In this document: piece by piece, positions 37,241 through 45,931 of the stretch
How positions within the stretch are numbered: position 1 is the first letter of the stretch
Layout: every line of letters starts with the position of its first letter
Origin: UBA7803 sp034522075
Lineage (GTDB): Bacteria; Pseudomonadota; Gammaproteobacteria; Pseudomonadales; Azotimanducaceae
NCBI GenBank assembly: GCA_034522075.1
Contig: JAXHLO010000035.1
Coordinates: forward strand, 124,001-188,000
Length of the DNA: 64,000 bases
Direction: 5' to 3'
The notes under the pieces: generated by a model
The model's input: the letters and a program-made list of their open reading frames with translations, nothing else
Told to the model about the DNA's origin: nothing
The model's database searches: none
Translations under genes and position numbers: made by a program

Positions 37241-38062
37241 GTGGCAGCGCCCAACCCCCTCAAGGTCGCCTTTGCCCGCAATCACCCGGACGAACTGGCG
37301 GCACTGCTGGCCACTCAATCTCACGAAGATACCCTGGCGGCCCTCCACGGGCTGCCCGCCGATGCCGGCGCCGGCGTCATCGCCAAGCTGCCGCACAACA
37401 TATCCGTGCGGCTGCTGGCCACCCAGAGCGACGCAACGGTATCCGCCTGGCTGGGCCAGGCTGCCCTGGACGATGCCCTGACCCTGGTGCTGCATCTCGC
37501 GGAAGACCGCCGCGAGCGCATTCTCGCCAAGCTGCCCATCCGCCACATGCGCCGCACCCTGGAGCGCCTGGTCGTTTACCCGAAGAAGACCGTGGGGGCT
37601 CTGGTCGACCCCACGGCCGTGCGCATCGCCGCCGCCACCACCCTGCACGACGCCATCGGCATGCTGCGGGCGGGCGACTACGGTGAGCTGGAGTGGATCT
37701 GGATTGTCGATGCGGACAGCCGTTACGTGGGCCTGCTGGATGTGGGCAAGGCCCTGCTGACCCCCTCCGACCGGGTACCTGTGGGCGAACTGGCCGTGAC
37801 CCTGGGTCCGTTGCGGGCGGAAACCGCCCTGCCGGCCGCCCGCGACGTGGATGAATGGCTGAAACACCCGGAGTTGCCAGTGGTCGACTACCAGAATCAT
37901 CTGCTCGGCGCTCTGTCCCGGCAGCGCCTCATGGACGCACTGCGCGACGAAGAACCTCAGCAGCACGGCGTCATCGATGGCGTGTCATCCCTGACCCAGG
38001 AATACTTCCGGGTCATGGGCCTGTGCCTCGGCGACCTGCTCGGACCGCGGGGCCGGCCATGA
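37241..38062 (+). CDS. MgtE N-domain plus CBS protein lacking the transporter domain
   Basis: This 273-residue soluble protein has an MgtE intracellular-N superhelix (ELAALLATQSHEDTLAALHG through KLPIRHMRRTLERLV, about residues 18-110). A CBS pair follows (VGALVDPTAVRIAAATTLHD, IWIVDADSRYVGLLDV, then a second weaker CBS). The five-helix Mg2+ pore of MgtE is absent. The start is GTG 37241. Its stop overlaps the start of full mgtE (ATGA at 38059). In MgtE these domains sense cytosolic Mg2+ and gate the pore. A free copy coupled to mgtE could be a trans-acting gating subunit, which is inference. Confidence 0.85.
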   Translation: MAAPNPLKVAFARNHPDELAALLATQSHEDTLAALHGLPADAGAGVIAKLPHNISVRLLATQSDATVSAWLGQAALDDALTLVLHLAEDRRERILAKLPIRHMRRTLERLVVYPKKTVGALVDPTAVRIAAATTLHDAIGMLRAGDYGELEWIWIVDADSRYVGLLDVGKALLTPSDRVPVGELAVTLGPLRAETALPAARDVDEWLKHPELPVVDYQNHLLGALSRQRLMDALRDEEPQQHGVIDGVSSLTQEYFRVMGLCLGDLLGPRGRP

Positions 38063-39351
38063 GCGCGGCAGCCGCCATCGAGAACGAATACATCCGCCGT
38101 CATCCGGCGGAAGCGGCGGAACTGCTCGATGCCCTGCCGACACGGGATCTGGAAGATACCGTCAGCGGGCTCGACGCCGCTGCCCTGGCCGTGGCCATGG
38201 AGTATCTGAGCCCCCTGCGCGACCAGACTCTGTTCAATCTGCTGGAACAGGACAAGCAACTGGAGGTTCTCGAGCGGGCGGTGCCGCGGGTGGTCATCGC
38301 CATCCTCGGCGATCTGCCGGCGGAGCGCCGGGAAGCGCTGCTGGAGGCGCTGCGCCCCGGCGTGCGTGACGATCTGACCCGGCTGCTGGCATTTCCCGAG
38401 AACACGGCCGGGCGCCTCATGGAGCGCTCCTTCGTTGGCGCCCAGGCCGACCTGACGGTGGGCGAGACCCTGCGCCGGCTGCAGGAATCGCCCATTCGCC
38501 GGGCCCGCTCGCTGTTCATCGTTACCGCCGATCAGCGCCTGGCCGGCCGGGTGGACATGCAGGATCTGGCTCTGGCCGCTGCCGACGAGCCGCTGCGCAG
38601 CTACATGCAGCCTGTGGAAGGCGTGGTGACCGCCATGGCGCCGCGGGAAGAAGTGGTAGATCTGCTCGACCGCTCCCGGCTCGATTCCGTGCCCGTGGTG
38701 GACGGCGAAGGCAAGCTCATGGGCGTCGTGCGCTACCGCACCCTGTTCCGCGCCATTGAAGACGTGGCCAGCGCCGACATGCAGAAGATGGTTGGTGTCA
38801 GCGCCGACGAACGGGCTCTGTCCACCGCCGGATTCTCCGTGAAGCGCCGCCTGCCATGGCTGCACATCAATCTGTTGACCGCCTTTCTGGCCGCCTCGGT
38901 AGTGGGAATTTTCGAGGATCTCATCGCCCAGTTCACGGCGCTGGCTGTGCTGCTGCCGGTGGTCGCCGGGCAATCCGGCAACGCCGGCTCCCAGGCGCTG
39001 GCGGTAACCATCCGCGGGCTGGCCCTGAAAGAGATCGGGCTGCGCGATTGGCGCAAAGTGATGAACAAGGAACTGCTGGTGGGTACCACCAACGGCGTGG
39101 CCCTCGCACTGACCTGCGGGCTCGCCGTCTACGTCTGGAGCGGCACCCTGGGGCTGGCCCTGGTGATCGGCGTGGCCATGATTCTGTCGATGGTCGCCGC
39201 CGGCATTTCCGGCGCGCTGGTGCCGATCCTGCTGACCCGGGTAGGCCAGGATCCGGCGACCGCCTCGTCCATCATTCTCACCACCGTGACCGACGTGGCC
39301 GGGTTCTTCTCGTTCCTGGGCACCGCCACCCTGCTGGCGTTCATGCTCTAG
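38059..39351 (+). CDS. mgtE: Magnesium transporter MgtE
   Basis: A 430-residue Mg2+ channel: N-domain superhelix (residues 1 to about 125), two CBS domains (FVGAQADLTVGETLRRLQES and YMQPVEGVVTAMAPREEVVD), a connecting helix, then five membrane helices with the signature VVAGQSGNAGSQALAVTIRG and a final helix ILTTVTDVAGFFSFLG holding the pore aspartate. ATG 38059 overlaps the previous stop by four bases, which supports it against longer in-frame starts. It forms an operon with the MscS-like and MgtE-N/CBS genes and is convergent with the CNNM-type gene six bases away. Confidence 0.95.
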   Translation: MSAAAAIENEYIRRHPAEAAELLDALPTRDLEDTVSGLDAAALAVAMEYLSPLRDQTLFNLLEQDKQLEVLERAVPRVVIAILGDLPAERREALLEALRPGVRDDLTRLLAFPENTAGRLMERSFVGAQADLTVGETLRRLQESPIRRARSLFIVTADQRLAGRVDMQDLALAAADEPLRSYMQPVEGVVTAMAPREEVVDLLDRSRLDSVPVVDGEGKLMGVVRYRTLFRAIEDVASADMQKMVGVSADERALSTAGFSVKRRLPWLHINLLTAFLAASVVGIFEDLIAQFTALAVLLPVVAGQSGNAGSQALAVTIRGLALKEIGLRDWRKVMNKELLVGTTNGVALALTCGLAVYVWSGTLGLALVIGVAMILSMVAAGISGALVPILLTRVGQDPATASSIILTTVTDVAGFFSFLGTATLLAFML

Positions 39352-39357
39352 GGAGCC

Positions 39358-40371
39358 CTACGCGTACTTCGAAGTACCGATTCCGGTCAGCAGCAGGCCG
39401 AGCAGGTCGGAACCGGTGATGATGCGCGGCCGCTCCAGCCAGATCAGCACCACGTCGTGCTCGATGATCTCCCCCCGCCCGTCGGGCCGGCGCTTCAACT
39501 GCCGGATCACGTCACCCAGCGTCGTCTCGGGATCACGCACCACCACCGGACGATGGCAGTATTCATAGGGGCGGAACGGCCGCTCGCCATACAACGCCGC
39601 CCGGGTGAAATCATCGACGTTCAGCGCCAGCAGCGGCTCACGCTGGTCGTCGACCAGAACGGCCCAGGTGTGCGGCGTGCGGTTGATGGTCTGCAGGAAC
39701 GGGTCGTCGGCGCGCGGCTCGATGTCGGGAAAGCGCGGCAGGTCGACGTCCACGGGCAACTCGATGATGCTCTCCGCCGCCACCTCTTCGCCCTCATCCA
39801 ACGTCGTCAGGTCGTCGATATCGAGAAAGTTCAAAGCGCCGATACCTTCCACGTCGCTCACGTCGGTGTCGGGTGAGCGCACGTGGGCTTTCAGGATGTC
39901 GCGCAGCAATGGCTCGTGCAGATATTCGATGGCTTCCTCGCCGAGCCACCAGTCCAGAAACCGGCCGCTCGGCCGGGCCACCGGATACAGCACGTACTGA
40001 TACAGCCGGATCACCGGCGCCAGTAATGCCGCGGTGCGCAGCGGGTTCCGCGAGAAGTAGGCCTGCGGCAGAATCTCGCCGAGCCAGGTAATCACCACGG
40101 TGGAGAAGAGGAAGGCAACCACCCCCACCAGCACGGAGTTGGCGAGCAAGGCCAGCAGCACGTTGATGGCCACGTTGCCCCAGAGAATCGTCGCCAGCAG
40201 GAAATTGGAGTCTTTTCTCAGCGCCAGGATCTTCAACGCCCGGCGGTCGCGGCGCGACTCCACTTCCAGCCGCAGCCGGCTCAGGCGATAGAACGCCAGA
40301 TTGCAACCCGAGAACATCGCCGACTGGCTGATGCAGAAAGCGATGCCGATCCAGATGAGATAATCGGGCAT
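39358..40371 (-). CDS. CNNM/DUF21-domain protein with CBS-like region (CorB/CorC relative)
   Basis: A 337-residue protein with a DUF21 membrane domain at the N-terminus (AFCISQSAMFSGCNLAFYRL, LRLEVESRRDRRALKI, LLATILWGNVAINVLLALL, VITWLGEILPQAYFSRNP). The cytosolic region has CBS-like segments (RTPHTWAVLVDDQREPLLAL, CHRPVVVRDPETTLGDVIRQ). CNNM/CorB proteins export Mg2+ or maintain Mg2+ balance. Facing mgtE tail to tail, it completes a local magnesium gene group with uptake and possible efflux. Confidence 0.88.
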   Translation of the reverse strand: MPDYLIWIGIAFCISQSAMFSGCNLAFYRLSRLRLEVESRRDRRALKILALRKDSNFLLATILWGNVAINVLLALLANSVLVGVVAFLFSTVVITWLGEILPQAYFSRNPLRTAALLAPVIRLYQYVLYPVARPSGRFLDWWLGEEAIEYLHEPLLRDILKAHVRSPDTDVSDVEGIGALNFLDIDDLTTLDEGEEVAAESIIELPVDVDLPRFPDIEPRADDPFLQTINRTPHTWAVLVDDQREPLLALNVDDFTRAALYGERPFRPYEYCHRPVVVRDPETTLGDVIRQLKRRPDGRGEIIEHDVVLIWLERPRIITGSDLLGLLLTGIGTSKYA

Positions 40372-40382
40372 GCGCGGTGCCG

Positions 40383-40532
40383 TTACTCCCGGGTAACGTC
40401 GATGATCTGCAGGGTGATGTCACCCATGCGCTGCTGGATCTCGCGCAGTTCCTCGAGCAGCTTCTCCTGGCGCGCCCGCAGCTCGTCATACTCTGCAGTA
40501 AGCTGGCGGATGCGTTCTTCGTCTCTGGCCAT
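40383..40532 (-). CDS. Small coiled-coil protein (49 residues)
   Basis: The protein reads ARDEERIRQLTAEYDELRAR and continues with EKLLEELREIQQRMGDITLQ, a single long heptad-patterned helix with no membrane segment. ATG 40532 gives 49 residues. It is 11 bases upstream of the CNNM gene and 14 bases downstream of the cyclophilin stop, all on one strand, so it is probably cotranscribed. The size and helix recall SlyX-like small proteins, but there is no signature to assign. Confidence 0.55.
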   Translation of the reverse strand: MARDEERIRQLTAEYDELRARQEKLLEELREIQQRMGDITLQIIDVTRE

Positions 40533-40546
40533 GGCCGGCTCCTGTT

Positions 40547-41049
<503 letters not shown>

Positions 41050-41053
<4 letters not shown>

Positions 41054-42306
41054 TTTCTGGATTCCTGTTTCGGTTGCGTACGTCCGGCATCTCGAAGATC
41101 CGGCGCGTTGTGTGAATGCATGGCGGCATTGCCGTCGCTCTGTTCGCCGAGGGCCCTGGCGGCACGCTCGTTTTCCATGATCTTCGACAGCACCGCCTGG
41201 CCGGCCCGCTCGAACACGTCGCGATGCTCGATGACATAGCGCTGGGAGTCGCGGTAGGCGTCCAGCATACCGTTCACCTCCGGAATCACGTAGCGGGCCA
41301 CCAGATCCCAGCTCTTCAGGGTGTCTTCCCGGTTGGCCCAGTCGTGGGCGAAACCGATCACCGTGCCAAAGCCGCCGGTGAGCTCGCGCATCTCGCGAAT
41401 GGCCGCGATCAGATCGTCCGGCGTGCCGATGATGCTGGCCCCGCCGGCATCGCTCATCTGCTCCGCCGCCTCGTCGGGCGTGGCAAACGGTTCCGCGCCC
41501 GGGCGCATGAGGGTGCCCACGGTGTATTCGTTGTGCCAGCGGTACAGCCCGTGCTTGGCCTGTTCCCGGGCCTGCTCGCGGGTCTCGGCGATGTGCCAGC
41601 TCATGACCACCCGCCAGTCGCGGCGATCCACCGTCTGGCCGTGCTTGGCCGCCGACTCTTCGGCGAAGCTCCACTGAGTCGGCAGCGCCTGCAGCCCGGC
41701 TGTGGACATGGAGCCGATGGACAGCACGCCGGCGCCGTATTTGCCGGCCAGGGTCATGCCGGACGGGCTGATCATCGATGCTACGGCAAACGGCACCTCG
41801 TCCTGCAGCGGCAACAGCTGCAGCCGGGCGTCTTTCAGGGTGAACCAGTCGCTCTCCACGGTGAAGCGCTCGTCGCCGCGCAACAGACGCCGAATGACAG
41901 CGATGGCTTCATCCTGACGGTCGCGCTGTACCATGGGATCGATGCCCAGGGTATGGGCATCCGAAGGCAAGGCCCCGGGACCGCTGCCGAAGATAACCCG
42001 GCCGCGGGTCATGTGATCGAGCTGCACGATACGCTGGGCGACGTTGAACGGATGGTGATACGGCAGAGACACCACGCCGGTACCCAACCGGATGTTGTAG
42101 GTGCGCTCGCCGGCGGCGGCCAGGAACATCTCGGGCGACGCGATGGTCTCCCAGCCCGTGGAATGGTGCTCGCCGCACCAGAATTCGTCGAACCCCAGCT
42201 TGTCCAGGTGCTCGGCCAGTTCCAGATCGCGGCGCAGCTGCAGGGTGGGATGCTCGCCGATGGGATGGTGCGGGGCGAGAAAGCCGCCGAATTTCAGTCT
42301 CGTCAT
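41050..42306 (-). CDS. LLM-class (luciferase-like) flavin monooxygenase
   Basis: A 418-residue FMN- or F420-dependent TIM-barrel oxidoreductase of the bacterial luciferase family. Motifs: FGGFLAPHHPIGEHPT, WCGEHHSTGWETIASPEMFL (the conserved EHH), IRLGTGVVSLPYHHPFNVAQ, and RGRVIFGSGPGALPSDAHTL. The pattern is close to alkanal monooxygenase-like proteins that oxidise aldehydes, alkanes or sulfonates. The C-terminal 30 residues after KIMENERAARALGEQ are a polar, non-conserved tail. ATG 42306 is preferred. It adds a fifth oxygenase to this window. No flavin reductase is adjacent. Confidence 0.9.
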
Positions 42307-42349
42307 GCGGACCTCCAAATCGGCGATTTTCGCATTAAAGTCGCACCGG

Positions 42350-42376
42350 GCGCGACCTGGAGGTCGCTCGCACAGA
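42350..42376. repeat. REP-like half element
   Basis: GCGACCTGGAGGTCGCTCGCAC contains the inner palindrome GCGACCTGGAGGTCGC and ends with the CGCACAGATCTC seen in other copies. It is a truncated member of the dispersed family, lying between csaA and the LLM gene. As RNA the hairpin could also attenuate readthrough from csaA. Confidence 0.7.
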
Positions 42377-42378
42377 TC

Positions 42379-42717
42379 TCAGGCCAGCTTCGCCCCCAGC
42401 GGCACTGCCGCGTCCGGCACGCACAGCACAACGCGGCCTTCGGCGTCGTGGAAGCCGGTGACCAGGCATTCCGACATGAACGGCCCGATCTGCTTGGGCG
42501 GGAAGTTGACCACCGCCACTACCATGCGGCCCACCAGTTCCCCCGGTTGGTACAGTTCCGTGATCTGCGCGCTGGACCTGCGCTGTCCGATGGCTTCACC
42601 GAAATCCACTTCGAGCTTATAGGCGGGCTTGCGTGCTTCCGGGAACGGTTCGGCGCTGAGGATGCGTCCGACGCGCAGCTCCACCCGGGTGAAGTCGTCC
42701 CAACCGATCTGTTCCAT
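42379..42717 (-). CDS. csaA: CsaA-type tRNA-binding protein/chaperone
   Basis: A 112-residue OB-fold protein of the CsaA/YgjH group, reported to bind tRNA and to act as a secretion-linked chaperone. The sequence follows the family throughout: DDFTRVELRVGRILSAEPFP, ARKPAYKLEVDFGEAIGQRR, SSAQITELYQPGELVGRMVV, AVVNFPPKQIGPFMSECLVT, and the C-terminal VVLCVPDAAVPLGAKLA. ATG 42717 has GGAG seven bases upstream; ATG 42729 would add four residues. It is divergent from the DUF6316-type gene. Confidence 0.93.
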   Translation of the reverse strand: MEQIGWDDFTRVELRVGRILSAEPFPEARKPAYKLEVDFGEAIGQRRSSAQITELYQPGELVGRMVVAVVNFPPKQIGPFMSECLVTGFHDAEGRVVLCVPDAAVPLGAKLA

Positions 42718-42853
42718 AGCTGTCTCCATGGTGCCCCGGGTCCGATGCATGATACGCGCAGCCGGCAAAAACTGTGACGCAGTACCGGCAATTCTGTGCG
42801 CCCCGTCGTAAGCTTGCGTGTTGCGCAGCACTGTCAGGACGACACAGAACCCC

Positions 42854-43381
42854 ATGTTTCAGACCATTCCGGCCTGGTTCGCGGCCGATCAGACCTTCAA
42901 CGCACCGGACGGCTGGTACATCGGTTCGCCCGAAGGATTCAGCGTGGGCCCCTATCGGGACCGCGACCACGCCACGCATTGCAGCCATGCGCTGACGACG
43001 GAACTCAAGCGGTGCAGCAATACCCGCGAAGTCGTCGCTGCGGTACGCCGCTTCATCCACGAGCAGACCGGCGAACCCGGCCGCTGGCTGCGCAGCGGCG
43101 TCTCCCGGGCCGCTACGACCGACAGCCCGGATGCACTGCCCCGGCGCAACGGCGAAACGCCCCGGGTCTGGTTCCGGACCAATCGATTCTTCAGCGCCGG
43201 CGGGCAGTGGTATTTCGCCACCCGGGAAGCCCTGGACGTGGGCCCCTACGCCACCCGGGCCGCCGCGGAACACGATGCCCTCCGCCTGCTGGACATCCTG
43301 CGTATCACCCGCACCCTGCCGGAACGCCGCCTGGTCATCCGGCTGTTTGCAGGCCGCCTGTTGAACGGGGAACATCGCTGA
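42854..43381 (+). CDS. DUF6316-like protein with two repeated units
   Basis: A 175-residue soluble protein containing two related modules. The first is AWFAADQTFNAPDGWYIGSP followed by EGFSVGPYRDRDHA. The second is VWFRTNRFFSAGGQWYFATR followed by EALDVGPYATRAAAEHDA. Each has a WF...F...WY...E...VGPY core, which I associate with the DUF6316 family. The second unit is nearer the usual sequence. No enzymatic motif is visible. ATG 42854 starts right before the first module. Confidence 0.65.
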   Translation: MFQTIPAWFAADQTFNAPDGWYIGSPEGFSVGPYRDRDHATHCSHALTTELKRCSNTREVVAAVRRFIHEQTGEPGRWLRSGVSRAATTDSPDALPRRNGETPRVWFRTNRFFSAGGQWYFATREALDVGPYATRAAAEHDALRLLDILRITRTLPERRLVIRLFAGRLLNGEHR

Positions 43382-43426
43382 CGGACACTGGTCCAACGGT
43401 TTCCAGATCACATACCGTGAGACCAC

Positions 43427-43936
43427 ATGAATCGACGCGCGCTAATGACCAACCTGAGTCTGACCCCCCTGCTGGGGTTCCTGCCCGGTTTCCTGCGGGC
43501 ACAAGCCGGCGGCGGCGACATCGAACCGTTGCAGAAGACGAAAAGTGAATGGCGTGAACTGCTGCCCGCAGAGCGCTTCCGCATTCTGTTCGAGGAAGGC
43601 ACCGAGCCGCCCCATTCGAGCCCGCTGGACAAGGAAACCCGCGCCGGCACCTACATCTGTGCAGCCTGCCGGCTGCCCCTGTTCGACGCCGAGCACAAAT
43701 ACGACAGCGGCACCGGCTGGCCGAGCTTCACCCAGCCGATAGCCGGGCATATGGACACCAAGACCGACTACAAACTGATCTGGCCGCGCACCGAGTACCA
43801 TTGCGCCCGCTGCGGCGGCCATCAGGGCCATGTCTTCAACGACGGGCCGGAGCCCCGCGGCGAACGCTGGTGCAACAACGGTCTGGCGCTGAACTTCATC
43901 CCGGAAGGCGAAGCGCTGCCGGAATTGAGGACTTGA
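43427..43936 (+). CDS. msrB: Exported peptide-methionine (R)-S-oxide reductase MsrB
   Basis: It reduces methionine-R-sulfoxide in proteins. The 169 residues start with an N-terminal RR-containing hydrophobic signal (MNRRALMTNLSLTPLLGFLP), suggesting export to the periplasm, perhaps by Tat. The core has zinc-binding CAAC and CARCGGHQGHVF, GTGWPSFTQPI, and the catalytic cysteine in ERWCNNGLALNFIPE. Two bases separate its stop from msrA, so the two repair both sulfoxide stereoisomers together. Confidence 0.94.
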   Translation: MNRRALMTNLSLTPLLGFLPGFLRAQAGGGDIEPLQKTKSEWRELLPAERFRILFEEGTEPPHSSPLDKETRAGTYICAACRLPLFDAEHKYDSGTGWPSFTQPIAGHMDTKTDYKLIWPRTEYHCARCGGHQGHVFNDGPEPRGERWCNNGLALNFIPEGEALPELRT

Positions 43937-43938
43937 TT

Positions 43939-44574
43939 ATGCGGCGCTTGCTTCACCCCGCGCGCTCACTGGCAGCGGCGGCGGCTGCGTGCCTGATCCT
44001 GCTGGCACCGGGGCTGACCGCCGCCCCGGACGACGACGGCAATCTGGCCACGGCCATATTCGCCGGCGGCTGCTTCTGGTGTATGGAACCCCCCTACGAT
44101 GATATCGACGGTGTGCACGAGACGATCTCCGGCTACATCGGCGGACACGTGGAAAATCCAACCTACCAGCAGGTGACTTCCGGTAACACGGGCCATGCCG
44201 AGGTCGTGAAGGTCACCTACGACCCGTCAAAGGTCAGCTATGCACGGCTGCTCGAAGTGTTCTGGCGCAACATCGACCCCTTGACCCGCGACCGGCAGTT
44301 CTGCGACCGCGGCACCCAGTACCGCAGCGCGATCTTTTATCTGAACGAAGATCAGCGCGCCCTGGCCGAAGCCACCAGACAGGCCCTGGAAGACGCAGGA
44401 CGCTTCAAGGAGCCCATTGTCACCGAGATCGTAGCGGCCGACACATTCTATCCCGCCGAGGAATACCACCAGGACTACTATCTGAAGAACCCGCTGCGCT
44501 ACAAGTTCTACCGCTACAACTGCGGCCGGGATCAGCGGCTGAAGAAACTCTGGGGCGACGAGGCCGGCGGCTGA
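43939..44574 (+). CDS. msrA: Exported peptide-methionine (S)-S-oxide reductase MsrA
   Basis: It reduces methionine-S-sulfoxide, 211 residues. An N-terminal signal peptide (SLAAAAAACLILLAPGLTAA) is followed by the catalytic FAGGCFWCMEPPYDDIDGVH, GYIGGHVENPTYQQVTSGNT, GHAEVVKVTYDP, and DRQFCDRGTQYRSAIFY. The C-terminal resolving region includes YRYNCGRDQRLKKLWG. It is coupled to msrB and four bases upstream of the CPXCG gene. An envelope-located MsrBA pair is unlike the cytoplasmic E. coli proteins and fits oxidative stress at the cell surface. Confidence 0.94.
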   Translation: MRRLLHPARSLAAAAAACLILLAPGLTAAPDDDGNLATAIFAGGCFWCMEPPYDDIDGVHETISGYIGGHVENPTYQQVTSGNTGHAEVVKVTYDPSKVSYARLLEVFWRNIDPLTRDRQFCDRGTQYRSAIFYLNEDQRALAEATRQALEDAGRFKEPIVTEIVAADTFYPAEEYHQDYYLKNPLRYKFYRYNCGRDQRLKKLWGDEAGG

Positions 44575-44578
44575 TCCC

Positions 44579-44770
44579 ATGTGGTTGACCGACGCTGTCG
44601 AAGTGAGCTGCCCGTATTGCGGCGAAGTCATCGAGATCGTCGTGGATCTGTCGGAAAGCGAGCAGCAATACATCGAAGACTGCTCCGTGTGCTGCCGGCC
44701 CATAGCACTGGCCCTGACGGTGGATGGCCAGGGTGACGCCATTCTGCTGGCCTGCCGCGACGACGATTGA
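44579..44770 (+). CDS. CPXCG-motif cysteine-rich small protein
   Basis: A 63-residue zinc-ribbon-like protein with paired cysteines CPYCGEVIEIVVDLSE and CSVCCRPIALALTVDG. It matches the family named for its CPxCG motif. The function is unknown. It begins four bases after msrA, so it belongs to that operon. Metal or redox sensing together with the Msr genes is only a guess. Confidence 0.85.
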   Translation: MWLTDAVEVSCPYCGEVIEIVVDLSESEQQYIEDCSVCCRPIALALTVDGQGDAILLACRDDD

Positions 44771-44880
44771 GCCCGCCCGCGACAAGGCTTGAGACGCCCG
44801 CACAGCGCGCGTTACCATGGTTGCCCGTGTGCGCCCGGCATAAACACCCCTCCACGCCGCGGATTCAGAGAACCTAAGCA

Positions 44881-45906
44881 GTGCGCCTTCTCATCGTCAC
44901 AGACGCCTGGTTTCCGCAGATCAACGGTGTGGTGCGGACGCTGTCCACCACCCGCGACCGGCTCATGGCGCTCGGCCACGAGGTCGAGGTGCTCGCTCCC
45001 GAGCGCTTTCGCAGCATGCCCTGCCCCACCTATCCGGAAATCCGCCTGGCCCTGTGCACGCCCGGCCGGGTCGGGGCCATCATTCGCGAGATCGACCCGG
45101 AGGCCGTGCACATCGCCACCGAAGGGCCGCTGGGGCTGGCGGCGCGAAGCTGGCTGAAGCGCCGCAACCTGCCGTTCACCAGTTCTTTCCACACCATGTT
45201 TCCGCAATATCTGAAGCTGCGCTTCGGTCTGCCGGAGCGCATCACGTTCGCCTACATCCGCCGCTTTCACAATGCCGCCACCGCCACCATGTACTCCACG
45301 CCGACCCTGCGCGCCATGCTGGAACGGCAGGGTTTTACTCATCTGGTGCGCTGGGTGCGCGGGGTAGACACCGAACTGTTCAACCCCGGTGAAGCGGAGC
45401 CGCTGCCGTTCCCGCGTCCCATCCAGCTTTACGTGGGCCGCATCGCGGTCGAGAAGAGCGTGGAAGACTTTCTGCGCCTGGACACACCGGGCACCAAGGT
45501 GATCATCGGCGACGGCCCGCAGCGGGCCGATCTCAGCAGACGCTACCCCGAGGCCCGCTTTCTCGGCACCCGGCGCGGCGACGAACTGGTCCGCCACTAC
45601 CGGGCCGCCGACGTGTTCGTGTTTCCGTCACGCACCGATACGCTGGGGCTGGTGATGCTCGAGGCGCTGGCTTGCGGCGTGCCGGTGGCGGCCTATCCCG
45701 TGCAGGGCCCGCTCGATGTGGTGGCCGACAGCGGTGCCGGCGTGCTCGACGAAGACCTGGCGGCCGCCGTGAGGGCGGCCATCGGCATCGACCCGGCCAT
45801 CTGCCGGGCACGGGCCCGGGAACATTCCTGGGATCAATCAGTCCACGAGTTTGTGAACAACCTGATACCATTTCCGGCGCCCGGGCTGCAGGGCGAAACG
45901 GCGTGA
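44881..45906 (+). CDS. GT4-family glycosyltransferase, probable partner of SqdB (SqdX-like)
   Basis: A 341-residue GT-B glycosyltransferase. The start MRLLIVTDAWFPQINGVVRT is typical of lipid glycosyltransferases in the MgtA/SqdX branch. FTSSFHTMFPQYLKLRF, YVGRIAVEKSVEDFL, and the donor-binding SRTDTLGLVMLEALACGVPV (E-x7-E motif) follow. The start is GTG 44881. It is 25 bases upstream of sqdB. In cyanobacteria SqdX uses UDP-sulfoquinovose made by SqdB to glycosylate diacylglycerol; I infer that this enzyme does the same. Transfer of another sugar is not excluded. Confidence 0.85.
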   Translation: MRLLIVTDAWFPQINGVVRTLSTTRDRLMALGHEVEVLAPERFRSMPCPTYPEIRLALCTPGRVGAIIREIDPEAVHIATEGPLGLAARSWLKRRNLPFTSSFHTMFPQYLKLRFGLPERITFAYIRRFHNAATATMYSTPTLRAMLERQGFTHLVRWVRGVDTELFNPGEAEPLPFPRPIQLYVGRIAVEKSVEDFLRLDTPGTKVIIGDGPQRADLSRRYPEARFLGTRRGDELVRHYRAADVFVFPSRTDTLGLVMLEALACGVPVAAYPVQGPLDVVADSGAGVLDEDLAAAVRAAIGIDPAICRARAREHSWDQSVHEFVNNLIPFPAPGLQGETA

Positions 45907-45931
45907 CGAGCAAGACATGAAGGGAGACGGC

